Shown piece after piece: positions 21,401 through 32,291 of a stretch of 64,000 nt of DNA. A program made the position numbers and the translations under genes. Source of the DNA: Nepenthes gracilis (lineage: Eukaryota; Streptophyta; Magnoliopsida; Caryophyllales; Nepenthaceae); the NCBI GenBank assembly GCA_033239525.1, contig BSYO01000002.1:26890068-26954067 (forward strand). The letters run 5' to 3'. Numbering within the stretch: position 1 is the first letter of the stretch; each line of letters begins with the position of its first letter. The notes under the pieces are model-generated. The model was not told the DNA's origin. It did not search any database and worked only from the letters and a program-made list of their open reading frames with translations.

Positions 21401-24400
21401 CTCGCCGAAGATACTGTAGAAGCCTTCATCATTAAGTTTGCCCGCTGTGGTTATATTCATCTGAGGCATGTCCCTCAACAACAGTCGGGTCCCATTGTTG
21501 GTGACTAGAGACACATCACCACAGCTGACTACCCTGGATGTTTCTTTGTTTCCATCTTCAATGCTCCAAAATCACCCAGAGTGTAAGTTGAAAAGTCCCC
21601 TTCGAGACGTGACATGGAGGGATGCACCAGTGTCCACCACCTAGTCAGTCTCCTGTTCGGCCACATTAATTACGTCGTTCATCTCACATGTCAATAGGAG
21701 ATCACCTTTAGTGACGACTGAAATGGAGGTCTTCTTCTCATCTCGTCCCTTCTTGGCTCCACTTTCTTTTTTCTGCGCTTTCACGCTTCCATTTATAACA
21801 GTGCCTTTTAATGTGGTATTTCTTTCCACAATAATGGCACTTGAGATTTTGATACCTCGATTGGAACTTGCTATAGCCCTTTTCTCCAGACTTAGGACCA
21901 CGTCCCTTACTCTTTTCCCGTAACTCAATCACTAGACTTCGAAGTTCTAAGAGGTGGAGTTCCCTTGCGACCGCCGTCTTATCTACTCGTTCAACATAGC
22001 TTCTTTTGCCATCTTAAGTGTCACCACACCGTTTGGGGCAGTGTTAGTGATGGTGATTCTTATCACCTCTTATGAATTCGGCAAGGTTGTCAGGAGCCAC
22101 AGGCCTAACACCTCATATTCAAATTTAATGTCCATGCCGTTTAGTCGGTCCACACACCCTTGAAACTCGTTCAAGTGGTCGGCATGTTGGGTTGGCAATG
22201 GATGAGCCATCCCTGTATCACACCTGCATCAATTTCATCAAGTGAAATAATTTGTTGTTACCAGTCTTGGAAGCGTAGATCGTCTCCAGCTTTTCCCACA
22301 GCATCCTGGCATTTGTCTCACTCCGAATGTGATTATACACATTGTCATTCACAAACTGCCAAATATAGCCCCAGACTTGGTTGTGCTCAAAGTGCCATTT
22401 CTCCTCTGTTTTTGCCTCAGGTTTTTGAGCAGCAAACACCGGAAGGTGCATCGTCTTGACAAACAGTAGAACTGACATCTCACTCTGCTAGATGTCATAG
22501 TTTGAGTTGTTCAAGAAAATCATCTTGTTGCCTACCTCCATCGATTCCAAAGAAATCTAACAGCCGACACCGACAACCTAACTCTGATACCACTTGTTGG
22601 GAACGGGCGCTAGCAAAACCGTGAATTGAGAAAGAAAAATCGGTAACAATAATCACACACACAATAGAGAGATGGAAGAACAATACAGACATTTTACGTA
22701 AAAATTCTCTTCTGAATAAGAGAGAGAAAATCATTGGACACTTAGTTCACAAAAATCTCGCTATGTAAAATTTAGTTACAAAAATCCTTAGTTACGGAAA
22801 CCCTCGAAAAACAGAGAATAGATTACAAGAGTAAAAGGGTGACTCTTTATTTTTCTGATATATATATATATACACACACAAAAGCACCAGGCCACGCCAG
22901 CTCTACAAGCTTGTGGCGTGCCCTTCAAAACCTACCACCTACTCTGCAATGCTGCCTTCCAGTCGCAAACTTGCAAACTTTGCTGTTAACCTATTCTGTA
23001 AAGTCTGCTACCGGTTTTGAAAGTCAACTTCCTGCTTCTGCAGGGTTAGCTGTCTACACGGACGTTGTAGATGACTGGCTTTCCAGACAGGTTGTCTTCG
23101 GCCTTTGTATTAGTGCCTTCGGCCGGCCTCTCCAGCAAGCCGACCTACTTGCTGTCTGGCCGGCTGATCTCCTTCTCAGCTGACCGGCCTCTTACTACTC
23201 GGCCAGTCCCTTCTCAGCCAACTGGCCTCTTGCTACTCAGTAAGCACAACAATATTTTCTCTTAGTATTTCACCCATGCATATTTGGCCAGACTCGTTGT
23301 CCAGCCAATCGGATATGAGTCCACATAGGAGTGACCCATATTCCAACATATGAGTGGAGTTGAAGACTAGATAGAACCATGAATCCTCCCATTCATAGTT
23401 GTGTCCAGAAAATCAGGCCAGTATTGACCCAAGGATTGTTTAGAACTTTGGCTAGTTGGGTTGTATGGGGCAAAGGATGTGAATCATGGGCATTTCACTT
23501 GAAACATTATGAAGCATTAAAAAGGCAGGCAACGCAGGAGACTTTCACTTTCACATTGCAAAGAGGTTGATCACATGATTTGAACCCATTACATTTAGGT
23601 CACATGAAGCAATCCTATTGTTATACTAAGGCACACCCTCTTTTTACAGAGCCTTATGTCATTTATATGTTCATCAGTTAAGAAATTTTGCAATTCACAT
23701 TGTACATCCTTACAATAGACAACTAACCCAAGTTACTATAAGAATCATCCAAAAAGATCAACTAATCTCCATATATTCCCCACCCAAGTCAATGCAATAA
23801 CATATGCGATTCATTACAACATATATATCAGCAATCCATTTACTAAAAAAAATATTAACAATTGTTCCTTAGATATTGTTATGAAAATTTTATGTTATAT
23901 ATAGTTGTGCCATGCTGGGTTGGGTCACTTTCTGCAGGTCTTTTGTAAACTCCTACTCCAAGAGCGCTTTTTGGGCTTGATACACAAACTGATTAAGCAT
24001 ATATTCACTTATGCCATGATCTTAAATATTACTATGAAAAAAAAAGGTCCCCCAAACTTGTTCCATAGACCCAATTGGTCAAAATGTTTTGAAATTATAT
24101 CTAAGAACTAACCTATCTGAAAAGTTAAAGCGGTTAGGTGAAATTCTTGTAGTGATAACAACCCCTTGAGAGGTCTTCTATAACTTTACGAGACTATATT
24201 CACTGATTACTAATTGAAACAAAAATAAAAAAAATACAATGAATCGTACACCGATGGTGGTATGGGTTAGAAAGAGAGAGCATCCTGTTTTGGATTGGAA
24301 GGTATACAATAGGAATTGGTTATTGTTAACCTCGGCATATGATGAATTGAGCTCTATACTTTTTCTTTTAAGGAAAAACCAAGTTGTTATTTAAACAAAA

Positions 24401-27400
24401 TGCATTTGAATTTCTGCATAATGAGGGAATTATGCATTAAGTTCTATAGTGAGTGCTTTGTCGAACTAGGCAGTGATGAGGTGGGAACCTGTGCTTAGAT
24501 ATGTGGTAGGCTTCACCCAAGTGAACTCTGATTTGTGGTGTTGATTCCTAAACGGGGAAAAATCTCCTTGATATGAATACGAGAATATTGTGTTGTGACA
24601 CAGGCTTTTACACTCTTTTGCATAGGTCAGGGAAGGAAAAGTCAAAGCTTTGACACCTAGAGAAGCTGGGTATGCAATTCAACTCTCGGACAGAACTCTG
24701 CTTGATGTTCGTCCTGCAACAGAGCTCAGAAAGGTTATCTTTCTTCTTTCTTGTCTGGCTGCTTTCTTGAGGCCATGTGGCTTTTTTTTTTTCTGAATCT
24801 TTATTAAGGCTGCGTGCATGAATAGCCAAATGATTCTGTTTTTATCTAGAGAATGTGGTTTCTTTCTTGAGGCTATGGAGCCTTTTTTTCTGAATCTTTC
24901 TTAAGGCTATGCGCATGAATAAAGGATCTATGGACGAAGATAGAAAGACAGATTTGTAATCGTAACTGAATATTTAACTTTTGTTTGTAGAGAGAAAATT
25001 GAAGAAAATTAGCTGAATAAATGCTGTTCTTAGTTTACTAGAAGCATCATATATGGTTTTAGCCCCGTGGAAGTGTTTTTCATAAGGATTCTCTCAAATT
25101 GAAATAGAGAACAAATTAATTATATTGTTTTTTAGAATCTCTTTTCCAGAGGGAACATCTAGAAAGCGAGTAATTTTGAATGCATTCTAGTGTTGACTTA
25201 AATATTGCTAGTTGATTTTTTTTTTTTTTCAGATGCTCTTTTGGCTAGGGAATGTGTACCAGTTTGATCGTCTTCTTTCATTTCCCCACTCCATGTGTGC
25301 TAGTTTTTGACTCTAAATCATGATTCTAAACCTCTATCATTAGTTTGTTGTGTTTGGTGTATGTAATTGATAGACACAAATGGGCATGCTACATTGAACG
25401 AACAACATCTTAAGCCAGGAATTTTTGTTAAGTCCGTAAAACTCTTAAACTGAGTGCTTTGTTTCACTCCTTCCCCCCTTGCAATATTTATTGAAGAGCA
25501 TAGTGCCCTTCTTAAAGTGATGACCATATATTTGTCCTCATCCAAATATATTTAGAATGTATCTTTGGATTTGTAGGCATGGGTAAAAGGTTCAATCAGG
25601 ATACCAATTTTCGATGATGATAGTAGATTGGATATTGGAACACTTTCAAGGAAGGCCACAAACTTTGTGATGGGTAAATATTTTTCGTTGCCTAACTTGT
25701 ATACAATATTAGTACTGAGTCTCGTTTTCCTAGCACAACATACAAATATGCATGCCTAATGACACACACATACACACACATACATATATATTCATCAAGA
25801 TGGGTGCCAAGGGGGAACCACTGAAATTAAGAAAGAAAAAAAAAATCAAAATTACAGAACTGAACACAGTATAAGAAGTTATTGAAACCATCCAAGTTGA
25901 TGGAAAGAAGGAGGTTACCCCTGCCCTAAATGAACAACTGCAACTACACATTTTGAGCATCCAATAAAAAAAAAAAAATCATTATTGAAGTCACCTTGGT
26001 CCTTTCAAAGTTCTAGGTGCAAAAATCAGATGATAGATTTGGTGATCATAATTGAAAGAGTTTCTTCTTCTCTTTCTTTTGAAGAACCATTCCCAAGCCT
26101 TAAGTTAATATTTAATACTACCTATCTTACACATGATATACTTGTAAAGCTAGAAGCAGCATACCATGCTATATTTGCATATCTGTAAATGTAAAAGCAG
26201 ATTACATTGTCTTATAGCTGCACAAAACATACCTGCAATATCAGCAATATCAACTGATTTCAAATCACAGCTGCAGAAACATCATATGTTTGGCTGTGGA
26301 AAACCATTGTCTTATTGATTCAGTACAATATTTTCTCTCCTATGCATCTTCTCTTACCAAAAATGGGAGTTCTTCACATTCCCAGATAATTTTCCTAGTC
26401 TTCCACAGTTACAAAAAAATTCCTAAACATTCCCAAAAAGAAATTATAGATGATTTGCTGAAGTCAGCTTGGTTGAATATCAGTTTCTATGTTGCTGTAA
26501 GTTGTTTTTATGATGTTTCTACTTATAGTTGACTTTGTATTCATGTAGGAGGTTGGTGGAGTGGTGTGCCTACATTGACTTATAATAAGTATGTTATGCA
26601 TCCTTTTTTATTCTATTTTTGTTTTATAAATTATATCTATAAGATTATTGAAAGGAATTCTTCATATGATATTTTATTCTCTAGTGAGTTCTTATCGAAG
26701 GTAGAGGAGAAACTCCCAAAAGACGCAGATCTTATTGTGGCATGTCAGAAAGGATTGAGGTGATTTTTCAGTTTGGAGCTCTTTGAATTTTACACCAAGA
26801 GGCAAAATCACAAGCAAAAAGTTCCCTCCTTTTTTACCCATATTTATGGTTTATATTTATTTTGAGTCTCAAAGCAAATGTTCACATATCTACACTAAAC
26901 CATTGCTAAGTTCATTTTCCTAATCATCATATATTGGATTCTTATAAATGGGAGGTGATCGAGAAAGAGGAAATGTAGGTATTGGTGGGCCCAGCTTCTT
27001 GAACTTTGTGCCAACTTTCACTTTTTCAATTGCAAATTTAACTTCAAAAAGTACTTTTAGTATAAAATTACCATTTACAGCTTATTATTTATTATGTGGC
27101 AGAGGTTAGTTGTTCAAGAAGTTGGAGGCAGTAATTACCTCTGGTTTTCTGCAAGATCTTAAATCTGTTCAAAAGAGTAGGAAATGTGATGGAAAAGTGA
27201 AGAACTATTGGGATGGTCTTAGTTGTATTTTGACGTGATGTTCAACAGATTTGTGAACTGGGCACCTTCATTTATATATATATGATAAGACCTGAGTCTG
27301 TGCTCCTATTCTCTTATAATGACCTTCGTCCACAAGGGATCTGCTCTAATAAGCATTTGCTTGCTATATAAAATTCTCAAAAATTCCAAAATAACAAGTC

Positions 27401-29982
27401 ATTGGCCTCATTTATGCAGGAAAATAGCTTTCCATGCTTTTACAGTTCCTTGAGTTTGGGTAACTAATAAATCGTGGGAAACAAACTTTTTGAAATAGAA
27501 GATAGAGAATTAAACAGGGATCAATATAATAGGTCAACTCAGCCCTGATCTGGAATAGGCATAAATAGTTCCTCGGCTATTGATGATAAAAAAAAAAATT
27601 GAAACCCAATACCACCCAACACAACCCTACTCGAATTAACCTGGGTTTACCCACTTTGACTGGGCTTAGGTTTGGGTAAGACCCAAAATATATAATTGGT
27701 TTTCAGTAGGGTTTTGGTTTACTGTGTCCCAACCTGACCCAAATGTCTCACACAAACACACACGCACAAATATAATATGTATTATATTGTAAAATATTAT
27801 ATACCTACTGATCTACCTTAATATAAACTTAACCTTTATGTTTTATTTTGTTTTATATAATATAGATTTTGATTTTTAAGTGAGATGTTAGATGAGCTGC
27901 CCTAAATATTTTCATTTGGCTTATGAATTCGAGATTCAAATGTTTAATGTTTTTTGTTCTTGTTTCATATTTGAAAGTATTTTTAAAAAGTTTGTTTTAT
28001 AAGCTAAATTATGTGTAATAGATATAGAATTCAATGTTTATTGATAAAATAGTTTGAGGTTAGGTTTGGATTTAGATATAACCCAAAATATCAGATTTTT
28101 ACCCAACCCAAAGTATTTTGGATTGGGTTTGGTTTGTGGGTTAAAAGTGTTGGGTTAGGTTTAAGTTTGGCTCCCGATCCCTAGTTATAGCTTGATTAAT
28201 TGTGTTTCTTTCTTGAACCTATTAGTCCAGGGAAGAACAGAGAACAAACCCATCTGTTGATGTTTTGTATTCTTATATCTCACAACGTGATATGGCAGAT
28301 CACTGGCTGCTTGCGAGCTACTGTATAATGCTGGCTACAAAAGTCTTTTCTGGGTTCAAGGAGGCCTGGAAGCTGCAGAGGAAGAGGTGTGCAAATTTAG
28401 ATATTAACCATGAATGAAAATAGCAATATCGGGATCATTTGCGGCCATATCTATATCAGATATATTAGAGAATATGTATTAATATTGCATATATTGGGAA
28501 AAAATTTCTATAAATTAAAAGTTGGTTGATATGGAAATAACAGCCAATATTTTTAATATTAGCCGATATATTGTAATATATCACTGATATGGTAATATAT
28601 TACAATATTGTTGCAATATTAAAAAATATCAATGTGGGAGCCCGATATTGATACATATCAGCCTCTTTAAATGTTTCTGATTTATTTTCTGCTGATTGAA
28701 ATCGAAGCGTTGGTTGATAATTGGCGTATGATCTCCATGAGCAGGATCTACAGCGAGAAGGTCCAGAGCCTTTTAAGTTTGCTGGGATTGGGGGTCTTTC
28801 AGCATTCCTCGGGTAACTTTTCTACCTTATATCATCTTCATGCAAACGTGTGCATCAAGAGGGGAAAATGAGTGAAAATGGTGATAAGGGATTTATGGAG
28901 TTGGATTGTTTTTGGTTCGACCATCTTAAGTAAATAGCATTTGTATGTGCTTATAGCATTGACACTGAATTCAGTGTCATTAGACTAGTGTAATGTAGAT
29001 CTTAATGAAATTGAAATGATTTTTAGGATTATTGAATTGTCATATCACTTCTCCGGACAATTATATGGAAATTGTAATTAATAAACCTGAATTCATGCTA
29101 CTATTCCTTCTAGTTGATGCACAAATCCACTGGGCAACAACGTGATGCAGTAATAGTTACTTTTGGATGAAGAAAAGGTTGATATCTTTCCTTTCGGCTT
29201 TGTCTCTGTATCTTGATCAGAGTGCATGGAAACTGTGTTGGGCTTTTTTAATTTTCTGTCTTGTAAAACCAGATGGCAATGGCAAAGCGCGAAGAATGTC
29301 ACTTGCACAAATGCCCCTTAAAACAAGTCAGAAAACTGCTTTCTTCAACTATTTGAAGTGATGGGTCAAAACCGGTCTTTTATAGGGGGTAGAGGACTAG
29401 TTCCTCAATTATTAAAATACCCTTCTTTTATAAAAGATTAAATCTATTAAGGAAATAACTTTTCAAATACAATATTACTAAATTGTTCTTTTTTAAGATC
29501 ACATAATCGTATGATGTTTTGCATGTAGTATTCTGAAATTCGTCGATGTGTAATTTTCCCTGTAAATATGTTCTCAGTTGGACCGATCAACAAAGAGCTG
29601 CTGCAGCCAAAGAAGGGTGGCAATACAGATTAGTATTCAGTGCACGTCTGGTAAGTAGAGAAATGTCCGAGGATACTTTTTAGCTATCACTAGGACATAC
29701 TCAGATGACGTGGCATCAATTTATTTATTCTTGTGAGAGTCTATTAGTAAAGAGAAATAAGAAATAACATCATCAAGAATGTTTTAAGAGTAACTAAAAG
29801 GTGTCTTCGTAATACCACTACTTCTAAGATTATTTTCAACCGATCTTATACTTTCCCAGAGTTGTCCTTAGCTTTGCATGGCTGTTTATTTGTCACAGGT
29901 CGGAGTATTTCTTGTTGCAGATGGCTTGTTTCTTGCCGCTCAGCAAGTGGGTCGATATCTTCAGGAAATAAGATCTCATTAA
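9490..29982 (+). CDS. STR11: Rhodanese-like domain protein 11, chloroplast type (STR11)
   Basis: Ten exons join in frame: 9490-9642, 9746-9841, 24626-24733, 25577-25673, 26549-26588, 26685-26759, 28299-28386, 28745-28812, 29578-29650, 29899-29982. All introns are GT-AG. The product is 293 aa, about the length I recall for Arabidopsis STR11, whose wording it follows closely. Residues 1 to about 60 look like a plastid transit peptide. The rhodanese domain follows, with [17 protein letters not shown] and the active loop CQKGLR (Cys185). After it come [11 protein letters not shown] and [17 protein letters not shown], and the C-terminus has a short hydrophobic stretch ([13 protein letters not shown]). 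The ATG at 9490 was chosen because it has A at -3 and G at +4 and fits the family start. AATAAA lies at 30002. Known STR proteins are sulfurtransferase-fold proteins; the substrate of this one is not known. Intron 2 (9842-24625) is 14.8 kb because of two retrotransposons. The frame has no defects. Confidence 0.94.
10206..10590 (+). repeat. 5' LTR of chromovirus
   Basis: Nearly the same sequence as 15978-16360, from TATAGCCCACATATCACAC to GATCGCTACA, with a long pyrimidine-rich leader in between. The left edge is soft because the repeat starts in TA-rich sequence without a clear TG. 5' truncation is possible, because the purine tract before the right copy lies 130 bases further out. Confidence 0.75.
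10613..10787 (+). pseudogene. Chromovirus gag, N-terminal fragment
   Basis: Just after the primer site an ATG opens [20 protein letters not shown], then a stop at once. The same frame continues with [18 protein letters not shown]. Coiled-coil-like heptads at this place are usual for gypsy Gag. It is interrupted at 10787 by an inserted LTR. The remaining gag DNA at 11505-12480 is too worn to read. Confidence 0.5.
10788..11504. repeat. Solo LTR nested in the chromovirus gag
   Basis: A 717-bp block starts TGTTGGGTTA and ends TCTAACA. It is flanked by a perfect 5-bp target duplication, CATCA (10783-10787 and 11505-11509). It has no coding potential, has promoter-like and purine-rich leader sequence inside, and breaks the gag region. 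These are the marks of a solo LTR left by LTR-LTR recombination. Family and orientation are uncertain; the termini fit copia LTRs. Confidence 0.75.
11505..12480 (+). other. Worn gag region of chromovirus with a diverged internal duplication
   Basis: No readable frame. The segments 11511-11620 and 12095-12215 resemble each other (AAAGGAAAAA[A/T]; GTCGA; TTTCCATGGT; CCATCC at matching spacing), pointing to an old tandem duplication. Capsid or zinc-knuckle signatures could not be found. Confidence 0.4.
12480..15850 (+). pseudogene. Chromovirus pol: PR-RT-RH-INT-chromodomain, many stops
   Basis: In order: protease active site [12 protein letters not shown] near 12505; protease tail [20 protein letters not shown] near 12720; RT from 13176 ([45 protein letters not shown]); RNase H near 14000-14150 ([19 protein letters not shown]); integrase with GGHTGFQRT (14600) and [20 protein letters not shown] (14790); C-terminal [12 protein letters not shown]; and a chromodomain ending ASWEPATNF and NLEDKV near 15770-15830. 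Several stops replace Arg or Gln of the family (for example the TGA codons in LDL*AGYYQL*V). The chromodomain would direct insertion to chromatin in a live element. Confidence 0.85.
15978..16360 (+). repeat. 3' LTR of chromovirus
   Basis: Second copy of 10206-10590, with few differences, ending GATCGCAACA. It is preceded by a (TA)n run at 15961-15982, which blurs the left boundary. Confidence 0.75.
16361..17686. other. STR11 intron 2, segment between two retrotransposons
   Basis: No frame with family resemblance. It is presumably part of the ancestral intron. The block 16587-16840 has short open frames on both strands that look accidental. Confidence 0.5.
17687..18546 (-). repeat. 3' LTR of Tork element (860 bp)
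   Basis: Pairs with 22595-23348. It is about 100 bp longer; the extra part lies around 17945-18045, before the CA-rich stretch. The purine-rich GAGAGAAAGTT on the minus strand (18547-18557) is the likely polypurine tract. Confidence 0.88.
18556..22541 (-). pseudogene. Copia gag-pol polyprotein, broken
   Basis: The probable start is the ATG at 22541-22539 ([17 protein letters not shown]). Gag shows [19 protein letters not shown] and a zinc knuckle [14 protein letters not shown] near 21800 (C-X2-C-X4-H-X4-C). Pre-integrase wording lies at 21326-21514. Integrase shows [20 protein letters not shown] near 20790. RT has its YVDD codons at 19522-19533 but out of frame with the preceding block. RNase H is at 19242-18721 ([45 protein letters not shown]). 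A short tail runs to the stop at 18556. The normal single frame of about 1300 codons is broken by stops (for example TGG to TAG in the Gag start) and shifts. Confidence 0.88.
22582..22592 (-). other. Initiator-Met tRNA primer binding site
   Basis: The minus strand reads TGGTATCAGAG two bases inside the 5' LTR. This is the standard copia primer site complementary to the 3' end of plant initiator tRNA-Met. Confidence 0.88.
22595..23348 (-). repeat. 5' LTR of Tork element (754 bp)
   Basis: Copy of 17687-18546 with a deletion of about 100 bp around 22855. Scattered substitutions show that the insertion is not recent. Confidence 0.88.
23349..24625. other. STR11 intron 2, 3' segment
   Basis: No gene seen. 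Ordinary AT-rich intron DNA leading to the acceptor TTTGCATAG at 24617-24625 before exon 3. Confidence 0.55.
27570..28190. repeat. Possible MITE-like insertion in STR11 intron 6
   Basis: The ends carry degenerate repeated ACCCAACC / GGTTGGGT words in opposite order (27600-27740 and 28060-28165). Such words are frequent in plant non-autonomous DNA transposons. No clear terminal inverted repeat or target duplication was found. Confidence 0.3.
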
Positions 29983-32291
29983 TTGCACGTTTGATTATTG
30001 AAATAAATTAAGGTATGAATATAATAATAATTATTAAAAAATATGATATGATGATTGTATTCCAATACATATGTAAGGAAGGAATTGATATAAAATGATC
30101 TTTTACCATTCTAGTAGAAATTGTATTCCTATACATCGCTCACATATTTCTACACCACCCCTACCACCACCCGACCACCACATGGACTTTATCTGCACAA
30201 AATAGTCATTTGGCCTAGAATTGTTATTTCTTAATAATAAAAAATAAGTAAACTTGTGGGGGTGTGGGTTTACTTGTTCCCTATAAACAAGAAGTTATTA
30301 ATCTCCTGGGAATACTAATTCTAACCATACCTTATTCAAACAATGAAATTGTTATTCTTCTGGGAATAAATTTAAATTGAAATTTTTACACCATTTTACC
30401 GAAATCTCTTGTTTGAAGCAGTTTAGTTGAAGAGTGTCTGCCATTTGAAGACCCGAGAAAGCTCCGAACGGAAGTTAGCATACTTGAATGAGTAGAAAGA
30501 GTTCGAATTTGCTGTAACCGAGGCATTTTGCATTGTTTAGTACCCTTGTGCCATAATGCTGGGACGACGTCGAGGTTTTGACCACAAAACGCCGGCTTTG
30601 AATGAGTTTTGGTTTGACGTTCTTCAATGACCAAGATGTAAGTCTACTAAACAATCTTCATCTCAATTTATAATGCCTGAATATTGAATTTTCTGATATT
30701 CTGAACTCTTATAACCTGTGCTGCCCTATTGAGAAAATTACATGCATCGGGATCATGGATAAAAATATTGATGTTAGTTATGTTTATATCAACCATATTC
30801 AGCGATATGTTCCTGTATCAGATGTATATGTTGCAGGTTTTTAAAATCAGAATCTGATTGGCTGGTAATGAAAAATATCGGGTCTATCAATTAATATTTT
30901 AAGCATCATTGATATATTTCGGTATAGAAAAATATCAGCATTATGAAAAGTAATATATGTGTATTTCAGCTAATATTTTATTATATAGGGACAAGCAATA
31001 TCAACGAAATTTCATCAATTCTTTTACCATCGCTAGGATCTCACCAAGCTATGTAAACAGAGTATTACCGAATTTCTCATCCAGCTCGCCGGAAAAGAGA
31101 TCAGGCATGCATTTTGCCTAACCGGTGAGGGTTGACAAATCAGGCTCTGTTTTTCTTGCTTTAAAATTTTGTGCACCGGTTGATAAAATTATTTTTATTA
31201 TCTATTTTAATGATGATTTATTAATTTGACTCAATAATTAAAGAAAATATCTTACATGAATAAGAAATAAATCAGTTGATTGAGCCTAATTATTTTTAAT
31301 TGTTTTATTTTAAAGTAAAGAGTAATACTTCAGTGCTAAGTAGTTAAAAAAATTAAAAAATTCATTCTCCTATTAGAGAAAATGAGCTATTTGAACCCGT
31401 TTTCAAACCCGTTACATTTTATGGAAAATCACAGAGCTAAGAGGGACTAGATAAATATTTTCGACAGTAACTGAGAAAAATACTTAGAAATTTGAGAGCT
31501 TATTTGTAAAATAGTATTATTATTTTATTAGTTATATTTTCATATTATCAATTATATTTCTTAAATTTTCCTTGCACAGTCAACTTGGATGGCAACAGTG
31601 ATCCAGCCACAATAATTGTCATTTCTGGGTCATATTTTGGGAAAATAATGGTTCCCAAATGATGGTTAAATAGCTATTAAATAACACACCAGATTTTTAA
31701 TGTAATAATAATTTTATGGAGGTAATTAAAATGCCAAATAGTATGAAAAATAAATTAAAAAAGTGTTAAATTTATCTTATAATTTTAACAATTTAAATTA
31801 TTAGAATGAAATATTTACGATCAGTTATATGAAAAATTCTACTATAAAAAAACCTAACTTTTATTTTGTTTTTTCGCCGCATATATAAGTCAAAATGAAG
31901 TAGTATTATCGTTATATTAACACTTTATTTTTATAATCTTTTTAAGAGATGAGAAATTCATGACTTACAAATCAAAGAATATTTTGGATACAATGTTGCA
32001 TTATACTCACAATATGAAGAATGGTCCGACACTAAATTAAGAGAATATTAACATAACAGTAACACTTTCATATTGATTTAAACATTACCCATTTAAATCC
32101 CACAAAAAAAAAAAAAAAAAAACCCCTTCTCCCTAAAACAGGGTAGGGCTTCATGCCATGACTATATTACAAAGGATGATGCCACAAGAACAAAAGAAAA
32201 ATTTATTCCATGAAATCCTTTATCAGTAGAATGTCAGTAGGCCCTGACAGGATTTATTGCCACTGAAACTTTGTGTTTGTAGCACATTGAT
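29983..32291. other. Convergent intergenic region STR11 / P450
   Basis: Holds the 3' ends of both genes: AATAAA for STR11 at 30002-30007, and AATAAA on the minus strand at 32253-32258 for the P450. The segment 30770-31010 shares GATATAT / AATATCGG-type words with intron 7 of STR11 (28420-28660), probably a dispersed AT-rich repeat. There is an A-run at 32102-32121. No further gene is supported. Confidence 0.5.

Larger units (their letters stand above)
17687..23348 (-). mobile_element. Ty1/copia Tork-type (TNT1-like) retrotransposon in STR11 intron 2
   Basis: Both LTRs (17687-18546 and 22595-23348) are present, with TGTTGGGA and CCAACA ends on the plus strand. The minus strand reads 5' LTR, initiator-Met primer site, gag, protease, integrase, RT, RNase H, 3' LTR, the copia order. 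Flanks are CATGA (17682-17686) and TATGA (23349-23353), a target duplication with one change. The protein wording is close to TNT1/Tork ([35 protein letters not shown]). It lies antisense to STR11 and is decayed by stops and frameshifts. Confidence 0.92.

Noticed and set aside
22582..22592. TGGTATCAGA words here and near 34449 and 35393 taken as tRNA genes
   Set aside because: Only the primer-site complement is present, with no cloverleaf around it. They are retroelement primer sites.
30386..30634. 82-codon minus-strand frame between STR11 and the P450
   Set aside because: No recognisable domain, no splice context and no second line of evidence.
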